From positions 10,553,501-10,617,500 of the forward strand of contig NC_092798.1 in the NCBI RefSeq assembly GCF_918797505.1: a stretch of 64,000 bases of DNA, in the 5' to 3' direction. The notes under the pieces are model-generated. The model was not told where the DNA came from. It saw only the letters and a list, made by a program, of their open reading frames with translations, and made no database searches. Below are positions 18,892 through 31,145 of the stretch, piece after piece. Within the stretch, counting starts at the first letter, position 1; each line of letters opens with the position of its first letter. The position numbers were made by a program, and so were the translations under genes. This DNA is from Bemisia tabaci (lineage: Eukaryota; Arthropoda; Insecta; Hemiptera; Aleyrodidae).

Positions 18892-19953
18892 TCCCGGTTT
18901 CTCGATGAAAATTTGACCCCAAATTTTATAACCTCTCCCTCTCTTCACAAAAAAAAACGACAAAATCATTAGTCTCTCTCACATAAGAATCATACATGGG
19001 TGATAGTGAGGAATATCCCTTTCGCATGGGCAAGTTACTAGGACCATTTTGTGTCAACGGATGAGTTGTACTTGTTGCTGTCTTGGACGTTGAAGGCGCT
19101 TCTTTGCTCGGTGCGGCGATGTCCTGATCCATTGCACTGATGGCGTTTGTTCTTAGGCGTGAACTGAACCGCAGAGATTGAATGACGGAAAAGAGCGACG
19201 ACCCATCGGATAGACGGTGCTGACGTTATCAATTCAGCGGCGGAGTCATGACCAGATTGTAACAACCAGAGTCCCACTGCAGTGTGCAATTGATTGATGG
19301 TAGCTGCAAGAAAGTGTAAAAAAAAACGATGCTGTCGATATCAATGGGAGATAAGGGATGATAAGGTACAACTCCGTATCTATAGGTGCAAAGATATGTG
19401 TATTGAGCTACTCACATGCCAACAGAATACTCTATAGAGAGAGAGAGAGATGCTATAAAGGCTTCGAAGTTGGTAGGGGGAAGGGCTATGCGAGATACTC
19501 GCATAGAGAATAACCTGGCGAGACGCTCAGCTAGGTTAAGCGGGGGAATCCCGCGAGATGCTCGCAGAATATGTCTGATATGAAGAAGTGATAGCCAGTC
19601 AACTTCTCTATCAGAACCCGCTCTAGCATGAATGCTGCTGTCTTTATATATAGCGCTTTGAGACGCACGACCGCCTTAGATGAAGCAAGAATGTAAACAC
19701 ACTCTTGCGTCACCTTAGTCGATCGGTCATCGACACATCTCTATGACTCGCTAACACACCATGACAGGAAGGAAGACAATTCTTGTTTGTTTGTTGGTAT
19801 GCGTCCTAAAATAAACTAAATAAACATAAATAATCATATAATAATCATAATAATCATAAACTAAATCCAAAAGCGTCCGCCAAGGAAGCTCTTGAATATT
19901 TTTCCGCCAATATTTCAGAGAATCTCATTCGAAATTTGATCTGAAGTACGGCA

Positions 19954-20006
<53 letters not shown>

Positions 20007-20064
20007 GACTTCCCTTAAGAATGAATATTTTACGAGAGGAACTTTCTGAACTCCTAAAGGCTCA
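18892..20064. other. Non-coding LTR debris and poly(A) tract
   Basis: No credible gene. It contains a (GA)n run near 19435-19450, local repeats of a GAGATRCTCGC motif near 19490-19570, and a partial LTR end at 19690-19767 that repeats 18805-18891. An A43 tract lies at 19959-20001. Confidence 0.6.
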
Positions 20065-20293
20065 CACTGGAAAAAAAAACACATTGGATCTAGAGTCCAG
20101 ACTCTTGATAACATTGACAAGAAAAAGGACTCTTGATTCAAGCAGAATTAAGCTTAAATCAAAAGGAAATCCGCTCAAATTAAGAGGCTTGGTTCTTGAT
20201 TTAAACTTAAATCAGATTGAATCAAGAGTATTTTTTCTTGTCGATGTTTTTAAGAGTCAGGACTCTAGATTCAATGTGTTTTTTTCCCCAGTG
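20065..20293. mobile_element. MITE with CACTGG...CCAGTG ends, 229 bp
   Basis: Terminal inverted repeats of about 45 bp: the left end CACTGGAAAAAAAAACACA mirrors the right end near TGTGTTTTTTTCCCCAGTG, and both continue with a GGACTCTAGAT/ATCTAGAGTCC motif. No coding capacity. CA dinucleotides flank both ends. Superfamily not decided from sequence alone. Confidence 0.85.
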
Positions 20294-21032
20294 CACAGCG
20301 TTTTTCTTGAGCACGACAGCATTGGCTCCGGGCCCATTGAAGAATGAACCCGCTGACCGGCGAAAACCCGCGGGCACATACCGCGGCACTTAACCCCTCG
20401 ATTATTCAACCACGAAACGAAGGGTTCGCGCAGGGCGGGAGCGAGCGGGGAGGGTGCGGACTGGGTCAAGCAGGGGCGCAAGGTTGATTTATCACAAGGA
20501 GTTATAATTACGAAGCGTGATCATGGGCTGCAATCAGATCAGAAAACTATGATAGCCGGTCTGCGGTCCCTCGCGCCACCCCTGCCCCGCGGCCCCCGAC
20601 CACGCCAATTACCCTACCGTGTCCGCAAATCAATACTCGCCAACCGAGTCATTTTTCCTCATTTCCTCGGGTTTTTTCTAATTAAATACAGAAACAGAAT
20701 GCTCTCCTAGGCCGTGCCCCGTTGCCACAGCTGAAAAGGCTCGCGGAATTCGTTGAAAGGTGGAGCCCCGCCGTCCCCCGTTTCGGCGGAGATGTGCACA
20801 CGCGAGTCGCAAATTTGCGCGCTTGTCGGTGTTGAGGTGCAAATTTGGGTCATTCATTCCGACAAGTAGTCTAAATAATAAGGTTTTCTTCTTCTTTTTT
20901 TTTCTTTCTTTCTTTGAAAGCGGGGAGAAAACCGAGTTACTACTGCTCGCATGTGCCAGGAACGGGCGGCCAGTCCCACCCCCCGACAGCCGCAATCAGC
21001 TGACAGGGGGTCATGCTCGATGGTCAGCAACC
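20294..21032. other. Non-coding spacer
   Basis: GC-rich blocks (20330-20480, 20565-20620) that resemble LTR or promoter debris. No gene supported. Confidence 0.4.
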
Positions 21033-21538
<506 letters not shown>

Positions 21539-22015
21539 TCAGCAACGCGCGAGTGGGTTCGGACCCCGACTAAAAAACCTCCACCCCCCCCCCCCCCCCC
21601 GTCCCAAGGACTGGTGGTTCTCCCGGCGAGACATCCCGACCAGACGAGGCAGGCCCAGCCGTTCCTCTCGCGGGTATACAAAGGCGTCGGTGAACACACC
21701 ACCCAAAAAACCCCTGGCTGCCAGGAAATTGAGCATAAAGGCTATACTACTACTGGCGTGCGGTGCGCCCTGGACGAATCCCCACCGCGCGAACGCCTCC
21801 ACCCGGCGACAACCCGTCCCCGACGCACCACTACTGACAGTCGTTGCCATACCTGTCAGGATCTTAAGAGTGACTGACCTACGTCAGCTTTGCTTACATT
21901 GAAGCTACAGTTACACGAGCTTGATATCTGGACTTTAGTACACTCAGCAAGTTGGTCAATGTGTCATTTTGACCCGAGACAGATGATTTCGCTTTTCCTC
22001 GTAACTTCACTTTAT
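21539..22015. other. Non-coding, LTR-like fragment
   Basis: Contains a C16-type run near 21585-21600 and GC-rich sequence with no dependable ORF. Confidence 0.4.
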
Positions 22016-22159
22016 TTACAAATGACAAATTGATTCTGTGTGGTTTTGTTTTAAGGTTTCACTATAGTAAGTCACGCAGTCGATGAAGTCTAGTAATTTA
22101 GAGGAATCGCCACTAAATTCTAGAATGACCGCGTTGGCGGTTTTATGGTCGAATTCCAT
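22016..22159 (-). pseudogene. gag: Gag fragment
   Basis: About 48 codons from an internal ATG (frame open to 22279). The segment ILEFSGDSSKLLDFIDC followed by YYSETLK matches the start of LTR-retroelement Gag capsid domains. It ends at a stop; no pol follows. The element family was not identified. Confidence 0.45.
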
Positions 22160-22279
22160 TTTACTATCTGGTTTGCCCGTTTTTCCAGAGGCTTCGGTTC
22201 CAGCGTTGCTTATATAGCTTTCCAAGAATGTTTTACACTTGCTATAAATTTCTTCTATCTCTTTCTGAAGGATTTGCAC

Positions 22280-22957
22280 AAAGCTCAGTTAACCACAAAG
22301 ATTCAAGAGTAACTAATTTTTGAGGTTGGAACGGGAGGTTGCAACCGCTCAAAGTGCGACGCAGGAGCGACTAGAAACCAGAAAAGACAACATGAAACAA
22401 ATGGGGGGGGGGCGTTCCACCAGGTCGTCTTTTTGGGGGGGGGGGGAGCTACGACCAGCTCCGTGAACTCTTTGGGGGAGGGAGCGGTAAGGGGTGAGAG
22501 AGGTGAAGTAGGCTTGCCCAGGAACGGCAATTTTGGTACGGGTGCTTAATCCAAATATTCAACAACAACAATCACGTTTATCGCGATTTATTCAAAACTT
22601 TACAGAATACACACAGAGTGACACAACGCAACGTTGCTCAAACACACACAGCAGACTCACAGAAATAACTAATCAACGAAAAACGAAACGAAAACAACAG
22701 GGGGGGGGGGGGGGATGGCAGACAATCGCGGCGCGGCGGGAATGGGCTCCTGGCCTTGTCCGGGAACTTGCGAAACAGAATTTTAGGACTTCGAAAGGCG
22801 AGTAGCACTTGCGTTGACGGGAGTGGGATCACGATCCAGACAGTAACCTTGGACGAAGAGCGACTGGCAATCTCGATTTTTCCAGAGTTTTCCTGGGTCT
22901 AAACCGAGGCTGAAACGTTTCCGTTCCCACAGTTTAGGCAGGGCCAAAAACTCGGAC
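22280..22957. other. Non-coding, G/C homopolymer-rich
   Basis: G runs at about 22402-22410, 22434-22446 and 22701-22713. No gene seen. Confidence 0.4.
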
Positions 22958-23425
22958 TCAGCATGCATGGCCCTGTCTGTGCATCTCTGTCTGCCAAGGA
23001 CAAGGAGAGATTGAGAGAGTAAACAACCAGGAGCATCGGTCACATACCGTGCATGACGTAGTCACTACAGTACGTCCATATTTATGGGTACTTTGTGTCC
23101 GGAACATCAAACGGAATTTCATAACTGTCAATAGGCTGAGATGAACATCTTTCGTAGGAGTTAGTTTATCGTCCAAATAATCTCCTATTACTTCCATGTG
23201 CATTTCCAAAACATCCCACTCTTCAGTTGTCAGGAGGAGGAAATTGTTCACCATGTTAAGTTTACTGAACGATATCTTCACGGGAAATCCGTTCGACCAC
23301 TCGCATCCAATCATGATGCGCTTCGTACCTTTCCTTACCGGATCGTAGGTTTTGCATTGAACTGACGTCGGTCTCTCTTTATATTCCTGTGTTTTCTTCT
23401 TTCTGAGAAAAATAGAACTACACAT
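22958..23425 (-). CDS. Uncharacterised 155-codon ORF
   Basis: ATG to stop. Residues ~20-90 have protein-like composition (MIGCEWSNGFPVKISFSK, then LLLTTEEWDVLEMHMEVI). The order of a basic beta-rich segment followed by a TxEEW helix faintly recalls PC4-type single-strand DNA-binding proteins. That resemblance is weak and is only a suggestion. The last ~50 residues are Cys/Ser/Thr-rich and may be beyond a real exon. No homologue elsewhere in the window. Confidence 0.3.
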   Translation of the reverse strand: MCSSIFLRKKKTQEYKERPTSVQCKTYDPVRKGTKRIMIGCEWSNGFPVKISFSKLNMVNNFLLLTTEEWDVLEMHMEVIGDYLDDKLTPTKDVHLSLLTVMKFRLMFRTQSTHKYGRTVVTTSCTVCDRCSWLFTLSISPCPWQTEMHRQGHAC

Positions 23426-23841
23426 CAGTTTGAATGCGATGCGACGAGTGAGTTTTTATTTTGAAAAACAGGTTGATCGAGATATAGCTCCCATTTCTTA
23501 TTGCGTCATCTTGTGATGTAGCGGATAGCCATGGGGGTGAAATAGGAGCGTAGGGCTCCCCCTGCTGGGTGCCGCTATTGATAGCACGGCAGAGCTAGCC
23601 GCTGAAACCGTCGTGCAGCGCTGCACCGCGCTCGTGCTGACGTTTATTCCAACATACGGCGCAGAGATACAACGATTCGTGTTTGATTGATGTCCGTGTT
23701 GCATCTCCAAAATTGAAGGCGCGATGGTGCGATTCGTAATCTCCGCAGGATGACGATATTTTGATAACCACGCACTGTTATCCCGAGTAGCAGAACCATA
23801 GAAGGAAAATATAAAGGTTATGTACGAAAGTTAATTTTTTT

Positions 23842-24048
23842 TATACAACGCATGCATACGAAAGTGTTACAAGTGAACATTTCTAAGGAACTGCTATAAA
23901 AAAAAAGTCATAATTATCGTGAGTTTTTCGCAAAAATATTAAAAAATCTTCTAATTCGCGAAGAGCACACGAAAATTATGACTTTTATTTTATATAATAG
24001 TTACATAAAAATGTTCACTTTTAACACTTTCGTATGCATGCGTTATAT
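23842..24048. mobile_element. Long-stem hairpin, MITE-like (207 bp)
   Basis: 23842-23882 and 24007-24048 are near-complementary (TATACAACGCATGCATACGA against TCGTATGCATGCGTTATATA, continuing through AAATGTTCACTT). A second internal complementarity, GTCATAATT/AATTATGAC, lies inside. No ORF. Fits a small inverted-repeat element. Confidence 0.8.
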
Positions 24049-24229
24049 ATAAAAATAAAAATAAAAAAAATGACCCTATCTAGGTTTTATCATTTTTCTT
24101 ATATTACGGTCAGGTCTGAACTTTGCTTTTTTTAAATATACGCGTTACACGTTTTTATCTAAAACTACCATTTAGATATTCCTGGTAAAAATTGGCGATA
24201 GGAGCTGCGTTTCAAAATACCATAGCAGT

Positions 24230-24420
24230 TCTTATAGCCGACTGAATAAGGTGATAGAAAATCATATAGCTGGCTGTAGAAAGTGGAAAAAATCATACGG
24301 CCGGGCTACACGGAGCGATAAAAAATTATACAGCCGGGCTATAGTTCCTATCGCCGGGCTTTACACTTTATCGGCTGGCTGTTGCTTTTTCGCCATCGGC
24401 TATAAAAGGCTATAAGAAAG
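24230..24420. repeat. Degenerate short repeats (GCCGGGCTATA type)
   Basis: At least six scattered variants of CGGCTATA or GCCGGGCTATA on both orientations in 190 bp. Origin unknown. Confidence 0.5.
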
Positions 24421-24635
24421 TGTGTAGAAATTCGTGTGCTTTGTAAATCCTTAAGTTTATACGGAATCACCTTAATATTTACAAAACGCACGTTATATTT
24501 CCCTTTACAACATATTTTTTCCATCAATTAAAATGAGAATGATCCATACAGGATCCGCAAACATTTCAAAATCATGAGTTGAATAACGCTGACTCCGCCA
24601 GATTAAATATTTGTGCCTAACACAAAGCAGAGCGG

Positions 24636-24729
24636 CGGCGCACTGGCGCCTACAAACCTAACAGGGATACTTCACGCATTGCGCAACGCGCGAAGTATCC
24701 CTGTTAGGTTTGAAGGCGCCAATGCGCGT
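24636..24729. repeat. Strong hairpin, ~36-bp stem
   Basis: 24645-24673 and 24692-24720 pair at 28 of 29 positions, and pairing extends outward through GCGCACT/AATGCGC. The loop is 18 bases. A related motif (GCAATGCGTGAAGTATTCAT) occurs twice at 59625-59760, so it is a dispersed repeat. Confidence 0.88.
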
Positions 24730-26567
24730 TTCGCGCTGACTGCCCGCCTGCCGCGCCGCAGCGAGCCACGGCACTTGAAGCAACTATATCACACCATCTC
24801 CGTATTGCATAACATTTGGAACGTAACTTAACGTGAGGAAGGTCAAATACAAAGGTGATTTTCCGTGAAGAATTGAGCTCGCCCTGCGTTGCCTCCCTCC
24901 TTCGCCCAACCTACCACCCACCTCTTATCCTCATTTTTGTGAAAACGCTGTTTCTATCGTCTTGATATCCACTTACGTTGTTCTGCTCTGAGCTGTCTAA
25001 TCTATTCACGGAGCATTTGATTAGCGCAAGAATTTATACAGTCTCATGCACTTGATTTAATCGAGTTTTAGCATGCCACAAGGATTTGCAAGTCGAGCAA
25101 TAATCGCGAAAAGAATTCGTTGATTGCGCTTTGCTCACATTGATTGAGTTTCGCGCCGTCACTGACCTTGTAAAAACCTTTAAAGTTGATCATCTAATCT
25201 CATGCAATAACAAGTATAATTGCTGCGTCCATATTGTTGCGGAAACTTTGAGAATTTTACATTAAGTCCTGGTACTCAATATTAAAATATTGACGACCAT
25301 GCCATCCGTGCTAACATGTTCTTCCTCAACAATTTTCACTGCGTGCTGCTAGCACAAGCTGAATTTTTATTTCTATTGGCCTGGTTATACGCTCAAATTT
25401 CCGTCAAATTCCGATCAAAATGATGACCAAGATGGCGGTCGAGAGTTGTCTAGATTGATGAGTAAAATTAATTAAAACAGCGTGTTGATTGAAATAAGCA
25501 TGAAATAAGCACGGTTGTGTGGGAATCAGATGAAGGATGAGCCACACAGTTCCATCATCTACCATCAAATTTTTGCAGGCCGCAGAAATTTGATGGTAGA
25601 TGGTGCGCACCAGTCACCATTTGATGAGAAATTGATGGGAATTCGAGCGTGTAACCAGCACATAAGTACTTTGTTTTGGACCCGAACTTCGGATTTTTCG
25701 CGAAGTCAGTGGCTTTATTATAATAGCAGAACAATAAGACTCCTTTACATTTGTCGGCCGTTTACTGCTTGGAGTTTTTCGAGTCAGGAGTTGCGCATAA
25801 GAGCACTTACGTCAGGACTGTCAGAGGCAGGTTGCTTTGGATTGTTACCCTTAAATAATGTCACGCTCTTCTGTGAGTTACATGCTTGCAGCAAGCTTTA
25901 TTTTCTCGGGGAAAATGATTCAACTTTACTGTGCTATATATGTATCGCAGGCAATTAGCAATCGCCGGCAAATTGCAATCTATTTGTGTTAAATAAAAGA
26001 ATGTAAACATTTAGAGGTATAAGAAGAAACAACAAAAAAGTACTGATTTTAATAGTTGGAATTCAAACAGAGATTTTTTTCTCATTGAATGCATGGTACC
26101 AACCAGCCAGCACACTCACAAGTGCGTGTACTTCGTGAAATCGTTGACCTAAGTTAGGTTTTGGTGCGAATAGGCAACTAAACAAACTGCTTGGTAAAAC
26201 GGAGAGTATCGCCGAGATTAGAAGGCGCTTGATGCCGAGGTGATACTTTTGAAGTTTTATACGATGAGACCTTTACTTTGTCGATGCGAATTACTGCAAT
26301 TTGACGAGTAAACTTGCATGAAGTTTGAAATTGCCGGCGATTGTTGACTATGCCTGCGACACATACATTTCTTGAGGGGATGTGTATACAGGGTGTCGTA
26401 GAACACCCGTACCAGGCCTTTATCTCGGTTGATTTAGGTCGGAGACAGCGGGGTTGAAAAGAGGATCGACCCCAAGGAATCCGAATTGAATGGCCTCGAA
26501 ACCCCCCAGCCGTCTCTTGGGGGTAAAGAGAGGGTTACGATCCTAAAAGTCGGGGTTCTTGATCGAA
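24730..26567. other. Non-coding region
   Basis: No gene supported. A short perfect hairpin lies at 25556-25602. The segment 26380-26560 is moderately GC-rich and may be transposon debris. Confidence 0.45.
25556..25602. repeat. Perfect 17-bp-stem hairpin
   Basis: CATCTACCATCAAATTT at 25556-25572 pairs exactly with 25586-25602 around a 13-base loop. Confidence 0.9.
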
Positions 26568-26765
26568 CTATTTCGATTCGATTTCATTAGAATGAAAAGT
26601 ACGGAAAATTTCACGTGAAATCGACCCCATGAAATCCAAAATCGGACCACCTTTCGCCCAAAAATGATCCCCTGAATCAGTACCTGCATTTCTTGATTGT
26701 AATTCCGAGATCATGGCACGCATTTGATCCTGCATTATTGACATTTGTTGGACTTGAGCTTCCAT
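26568..26765 (-). pseudogene. Possible Gag N-terminal fragment
   Basis: 66 codons from ATG 26765. Met/Gln-rich helix (MEAQVQQMSIMQDQMRAMIS) resembling the coiled N-terminus of the gag at 11803. The remainder has no clear match and no gag or pol follows. Confidence 0.3.
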
Positions 26766-26786
26766 GGTTGCATTCCGTTGTTCCAA

Positions 26787-27404
26787 CGTGTCTTTTAAGC
26801 AAAGAGGGAGGCAAGGCCATCCAAAATGTCTCTAACTCTTTGACTTCTCTCAGTTTCCTCTAGGTTTTCGGTTTACGGCTCGGTATTAGCGTAGCTTGTG
26901 TGCCCCGGACCTCATGGGCCGAGCATCACAGCATATCGCCCCGTCTTAAGGCGCTCGAGTAGGTTAAAATAAATCATCAAATCCCCCATTTAGTTGGAAT
27001 ACGTTATCGATTTTGAAGGAGAAAAATCTTGCATGAAACTTTGTTTTTCGCATCGCAAATAATTTGACAGCGAGCCTTTTTCAGGGCTAGAACCGCTAGG
27101 AATGTTGAGGAGAAAAAAACTGCATTGCTGCAAAACGTAAGACTCACTGCATGGAGTGCTTTGTATGCATGCAAAATAGGAATACAAATAAGAATAATAT
27201 TGAATAACTCATATCCACACGTTGCCCTGATGGAGAAGAGGGGTCAAATGGTGGTGAGAGGGGAAGGGGCATCGGCTCGGAGGTTCACGACATGACTCGC
27301 TAACACAGGTAGTATGCACTGAATCGTTAATGGCAGTTGCAACATTGCCCAAGAATGTTCGTTTTATGCATTCTCAAATACACGCTTAGGTGACGGGAGG
27401 ATAG
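26787..27404. other. Non-coding spacer
   Basis: No gene. A fragment at 27288-27306 matches the CATGACTCGCTAACACA end of the LTR at 18567. Confidence 0.4.
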
Positions 27405-27458
27405 TGTTGTGGGGGAATGCTGGCACAAATGAAGAACACAACCAAACATGGAAATAGC

Positions 27459-27460
<2 letters not shown>

Positions 27461-27526
<66 letters not shown>
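27461..27526. repeat. (TA)n at the insertion point in the 3' LTR
   Basis: 66 bp of alternating TA; a second (TA)n at 31065-31115 lies at the other side of the insertion. Both derive from or expanded the short TA run present in intact LTR copies (32178-32192, 51366-51376). Confidence 0.9.
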
Positions 27527-27531
<5 letters not shown>

Positions 27532-27979
27532 ATAGTTTCTAGCGTTGCTGAATTATGTTGCATCGTTACGTTACGTTTGACACATCGTTTGTCGTTATCT
27601 AGGTACGTTGACAAATCGTGGACACGATCAGGATTGTCGATTGGATTACGTTCCACATTCATAGTAATAATAAAATTAAGATTCGTACTGGAAACATGGC
27701 ACATAATATCTATTGAGCTATCGTACCTATTGTAGGAAAAAGTAACGTGTCTTGGACACAAATTGAATTTGAAATGCCTTATCTGTCTATCAAAAACCTA
27801 ATAAATAGCGAATTTTTGAAAAATCTGTCTAACAGATATGGGGTTGAAATGAAAATAAATCTATCAGAAAAGCAGTTAGGCATTCGTGGCCTCATAAGCC
27901 TGTGAACCTAATAATTATTTACATAAAAAAATTACCGTGAGTTTATAGTAATTTGTCTAAACAAGCCAATTTTGAACTT

Positions 27980-28272
27980 TCAAAAGAGATTATTGACTAA
28001 TACAATTTCTCCATTCTTTCTTTTACACAATTTATTAGTCTGTCGAAAACTCAAAATACATAAAATATTACGACTTACAACTCCTGCAGAAAGTTTCCCA
28101 ATTTCTATATGAGCTTGTTTGGTTTGAATCTTTTCTGCCTTCAATGCGTTGAATATCGCTTCTTCACGCAAAGCCTCATCCTTAATATTATTCATCCAGC
28201 TGGCCTGACCATGAGCTATTTGTTCGATTGTTTTATCTTCAACCTCATCATTGTTGGTTCTCTATATTGACA
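27980..28272 (-). repeat. Duplicated segment with a 70-codon frame, copy A
   Basis: About 225 bp (28050-28272) is nearly identical to 30594-30818, encoding in both a frame with INNIKDEALREEAIFNAL-like sequence (M at its start). In copy B it abuts the Jockey reverse transcriptase and a GC-rich repeat. Origin unknown; it may be a captured gene exon or the 5' part of an unrecognised transposon. Confidence 0.6.
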
Positions 28273-28282
28273 AAATTGAAGC

Positions 28283-28849
28283 ACAATTGAGGACACCGCA
28301 CGAAGAACAGCCTATAACTGGAAACCGCGTTTTGAGAAAAACGTATTTAAAGTTTTGTTTTTGATGTATTGCGCAGATTTTTCTATGCACATACCCTGTT
28401 TTGGTGTTTTTGGGTGACCAAACCCTTCTATTGAAGGATGCCAGGTAGATTTTGCGATACCTTTTGGGTTTACACTCTAAATATTTAATTTAAAAAAAAA
28501 GGTTTATTGGCCATTATTACGCCCAACAGTCATTTTGGTGGCAATATGAAGTATAAATCATTTTGATCACGCATGATTAACGCAAAATGAAAGAATATCG
28601 ATGGTGAGTAAAGAAAGGGGTAACTAGCACCTTAGGCCCTTCAGTTTATAGACCCGTTTATAGGTCGTTCTTGCACCCATCGATCCAGAGGCCTGACTTA
28701 ACTCGGAAAAAAAGGTTTCTGGACCTCGAGCCGTTACCTATTCTATCGCTACCACAGCATAGTCCATGGTAAGTAGAATCCGAAAAGCAGATGGGCGTAA
28801 TAACGACCGATACGCCTATAGGCTGTTCTTGGTGCGGTGTCCTCAATTG
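28283..28849. mobile_element. 567-bp inverted-repeat element
   Basis: Terminal inverted repeats of 33 bp with one mismatch (CAATTGAGGACACCGCACGA and its mirror). No coding capacity. It separates the duplicated segment A from its GC-rich partner at 28934. Confidence 0.88.
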
Positions 28850-28933
28850 TAGTTATTTTGGTTGAAAGAAACGCAGTTGCATTTTTTATTAACAATAAGT
28901 TAATGTCCTGGTCACCTTAAGGGTTTTCAAAAT

Positions 28934-29143
28934 TAGACGGGACGCCGGCCGGCCGGGGGCACCCGCTGACCGAAACTCCAGGCCGCGGGCCGAACGTGAC
29001 GGGAGCGGTGGCGGTTTTTCCGAAAACGGTCGCGGGGCCCCAGCGCCCCTCCCGGGTCGCCGGATCCGAAATCCAACCTTATCGGACGTCGGCACAGTAG
29101 GACCCGTCCGCAGACGGAACCCCGAGCCCGGGGGACGAACGGG
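28934..29143. repeat. GC-rich repeat, copy A
   Basis: About 210 bp beginning GACGGGACGCCGGCCGGCCG, nearly identical to 30820-31033 with a handful of substitutions. No ORF conserved in both. May be a SINE-like or rDNA-like fragment; not identified. Confidence 0.8.
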
Positions 29144-29147
29144 GAGG

Positions 29148-30594
29148 TTTTTTTTTTTTTTTTTTATTTGCACATAATATTATACTGCACAATTTAACAC
29201 TTTTAGACAAAATTTTTGTCTTTTAAAAGCTTAATTTAACTATTAAGTTTAATTCTTAACTACTAATACTACAAATTATAAAGTACATACTATCTCTAAT
29301 GCATTGAGAAGCTAATAAGGCACAATTAATTCAAATTAAAAATGTCTTTTTGTTTTAATTGTTGGATTTTGGCGACCGGCCTCGGTCAAAGGCCAAGAAC
29401 CTCCGATCACGTCCTAAGAGCGTAGAGAGGCACGATGATTAATATTATGAGAATTTTGAGAACCCCTGGATTCCAAGCTCATGGGGCTTGCGACGTTTTA
29501 ATCGTCGGAGGCATCGGTCCCATTCCAAGAGCGCGAGCGCTTCAGGGTTGGGGTGCCGATGCAACCTGCTCCCATATGCGGTGTACATCTTGGTGATGTA
29601 GTCCTCCACAGAATCAATGTCGAGGTCTGCCCGGATATCGACATTCCTCTCGTACCAACGAGCTTTAGCTATGCTTCTCAGAATTTTCATTTGTATTGCT
29701 TCTATCTTATCTAAATTTGTTTTGGCTGCACAACCCCACAATTGGCAGCCATAGCTCCAAACAGGCCTCAACATTGACTTGTAGAGGAGTAACTTGATGT
29801 TTAAAGGTAACCGTGACTTTCGTCCGACGAGCCACTGCATATTATAGAACTTTAAACGTAGCTGGGCTACTTTCTTTTTAATATGGGTGCCCCACCTGAG
29901 CCTGGAATCCAGGTGAAGTCCGAGATATTTGGCAGCTATGTCGTGTGGAATTATATCGTTCCCTAGGGAAAGTGGAATGGAATGTGTTTATAAGGGCGAT
30001 TTGTAAAAATTACTTCCACCGATTTTGTGGCATTTAACTTTGTTTTATCTCTCAAAGTCCACTTGTTGATTTTATTCAAGTGTTGTTGAGTTGTATGACG
30101 TGCCTCTCTATAGCTCTTAGACGAAGCCAACACGAGAGTATCATCGGCGTAAACTCCCAGCTTACCTCTCCTCCCGGACTGTGGGATATCCGCTGTAAAG
30201 AGAGAGTAAAGAAGGGGGGACAAGCAAGAACCCTGAGGAACTCCTGCTCTAATGGGTCTGAAACCAGAGGTTGAGTTTTCGTAACGAACTCGAAATTGTC
30301 TCCCTGTGAGAAAAGAAGACAGGAGCTCCACATGGTTACAAGGGAGCACTGAGAAAAGCTTTCCAATGAGACGCTCGTGCCATACACGATCGAACGCTTG
30401 TGCAACATCAAGAAAAACCGCCACACAGTATTCCCCCTTTTCAAGGGCGTCCTCAATGAATTTTGTGATGCGATGTAATTGATCAACTGTCGAATGCTGA
30501 GCTCGAAAGCCAAATTGTGCATCAATAATTAAATTATTTTGTTTGACTATTTCATTGAGACGTTTTATGTACAACTTTTCAAACAGTAGTTTCA
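29148..30594 (-). mobile_element. 5'-truncated Jockey-type non-LTR retrotransposon
   Basis: Minus-oriented: reverse transcriptase 30594-29445, an AT-rich 3' UTR, then an A18 tail (T run 29148-29165 on plus). The tail directly abuts GC-rich repeat A. The 5' end abuts duplicated segment B at about 30594. The tail and 5' truncation are typical of target-primed insertion. Confidence 0.85.
29445..29965 (-). pseudogene. Non-LTR reverse transcriptase, C-terminal part
   Basis: Carries the thumb and C-terminal region of Jockey-like ORF2 (YLGLHLDSRLRWGTHI type segment, MLRPVWSYGCQLWG, then KIEAIQMKILRSIA). It is in a different frame from the part at 29963-30594; one base shift near 29965 joins them. 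Inactive as it stands. Confidence 0.85.
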
Positions 30595-30736
30595 AAATAC
30601 ATAAAATATTACGACTTACAACTCCTGCAGAAAGTTTCCCATTTTCTATATGAGCTTGTTTGGTTTGAATCTTTTCTGCCTTCAATGCGTTGAATATCGC
30701 TTCTTCACGCAAAGCCTCATCCTTAATATTATTCAT
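29963..30736 (-). pseudogene. Non-LTR reverse transcriptase, palm region
   Basis: 257-codon frame. Residues ~1-48 belong to the duplicated segment (30594-30736). From there: QFGFRAQHSTVDQLHRI, VAVFLDVAQAFDRVWHE (first catalytic Asp), GVPQGSCLSPLLYSLF and the YADD box, the Jockey-clade signature. No endonuclease domain is present, so the element is 5'-truncated. Broken at 29963 by frameshift. Confidence 0.9.
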
Positions 30737-31033
30737 CCAGCTGGCCTGACCATGAGCTATTTGTTCGATTGTTTTATCTTCAACCTCATCATTGTTGGTT
30801 CTCTATATTGACAAAATTAGACGGGACGCCGGCCGGCCGGGGGCACCCGCTGACCGAAACTCCAGGCCGCGGGCCGAACGTGACGGGAGCGATGGCGGTT
30901 TTTCCGAAAACGGTCGCGGGGCCTCAGCGCCCCTCCCCGGTCGCCGGATCCGAAATCCGACCTTATCGGACGTCGGCACGGTAGGACCCGTCCGCAGCCG
31001 GAACCCCGAGCCCGGGGGACGAACGGGGAGGTA
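30594..31033. repeat. Duplicated segment copy B plus GC-rich repeat copy B
   Basis: 30594-30818 repeats 28050-28272; 30820-31033 repeats 28934-29143. Here the two are contiguous, whereas in copy A a 567-bp element and other sequence lie between. Copy B therefore shows the original order. Confidence 0.8.
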
Positions 31034-31063
31034 CGAAGTGACCGTTACAAGGAATCGGCCGAC

Positions 31064-31118
<55 letters not shown>

Positions 31119-31145
31119 CTCTATATGAATAGCAACACTCACAGG

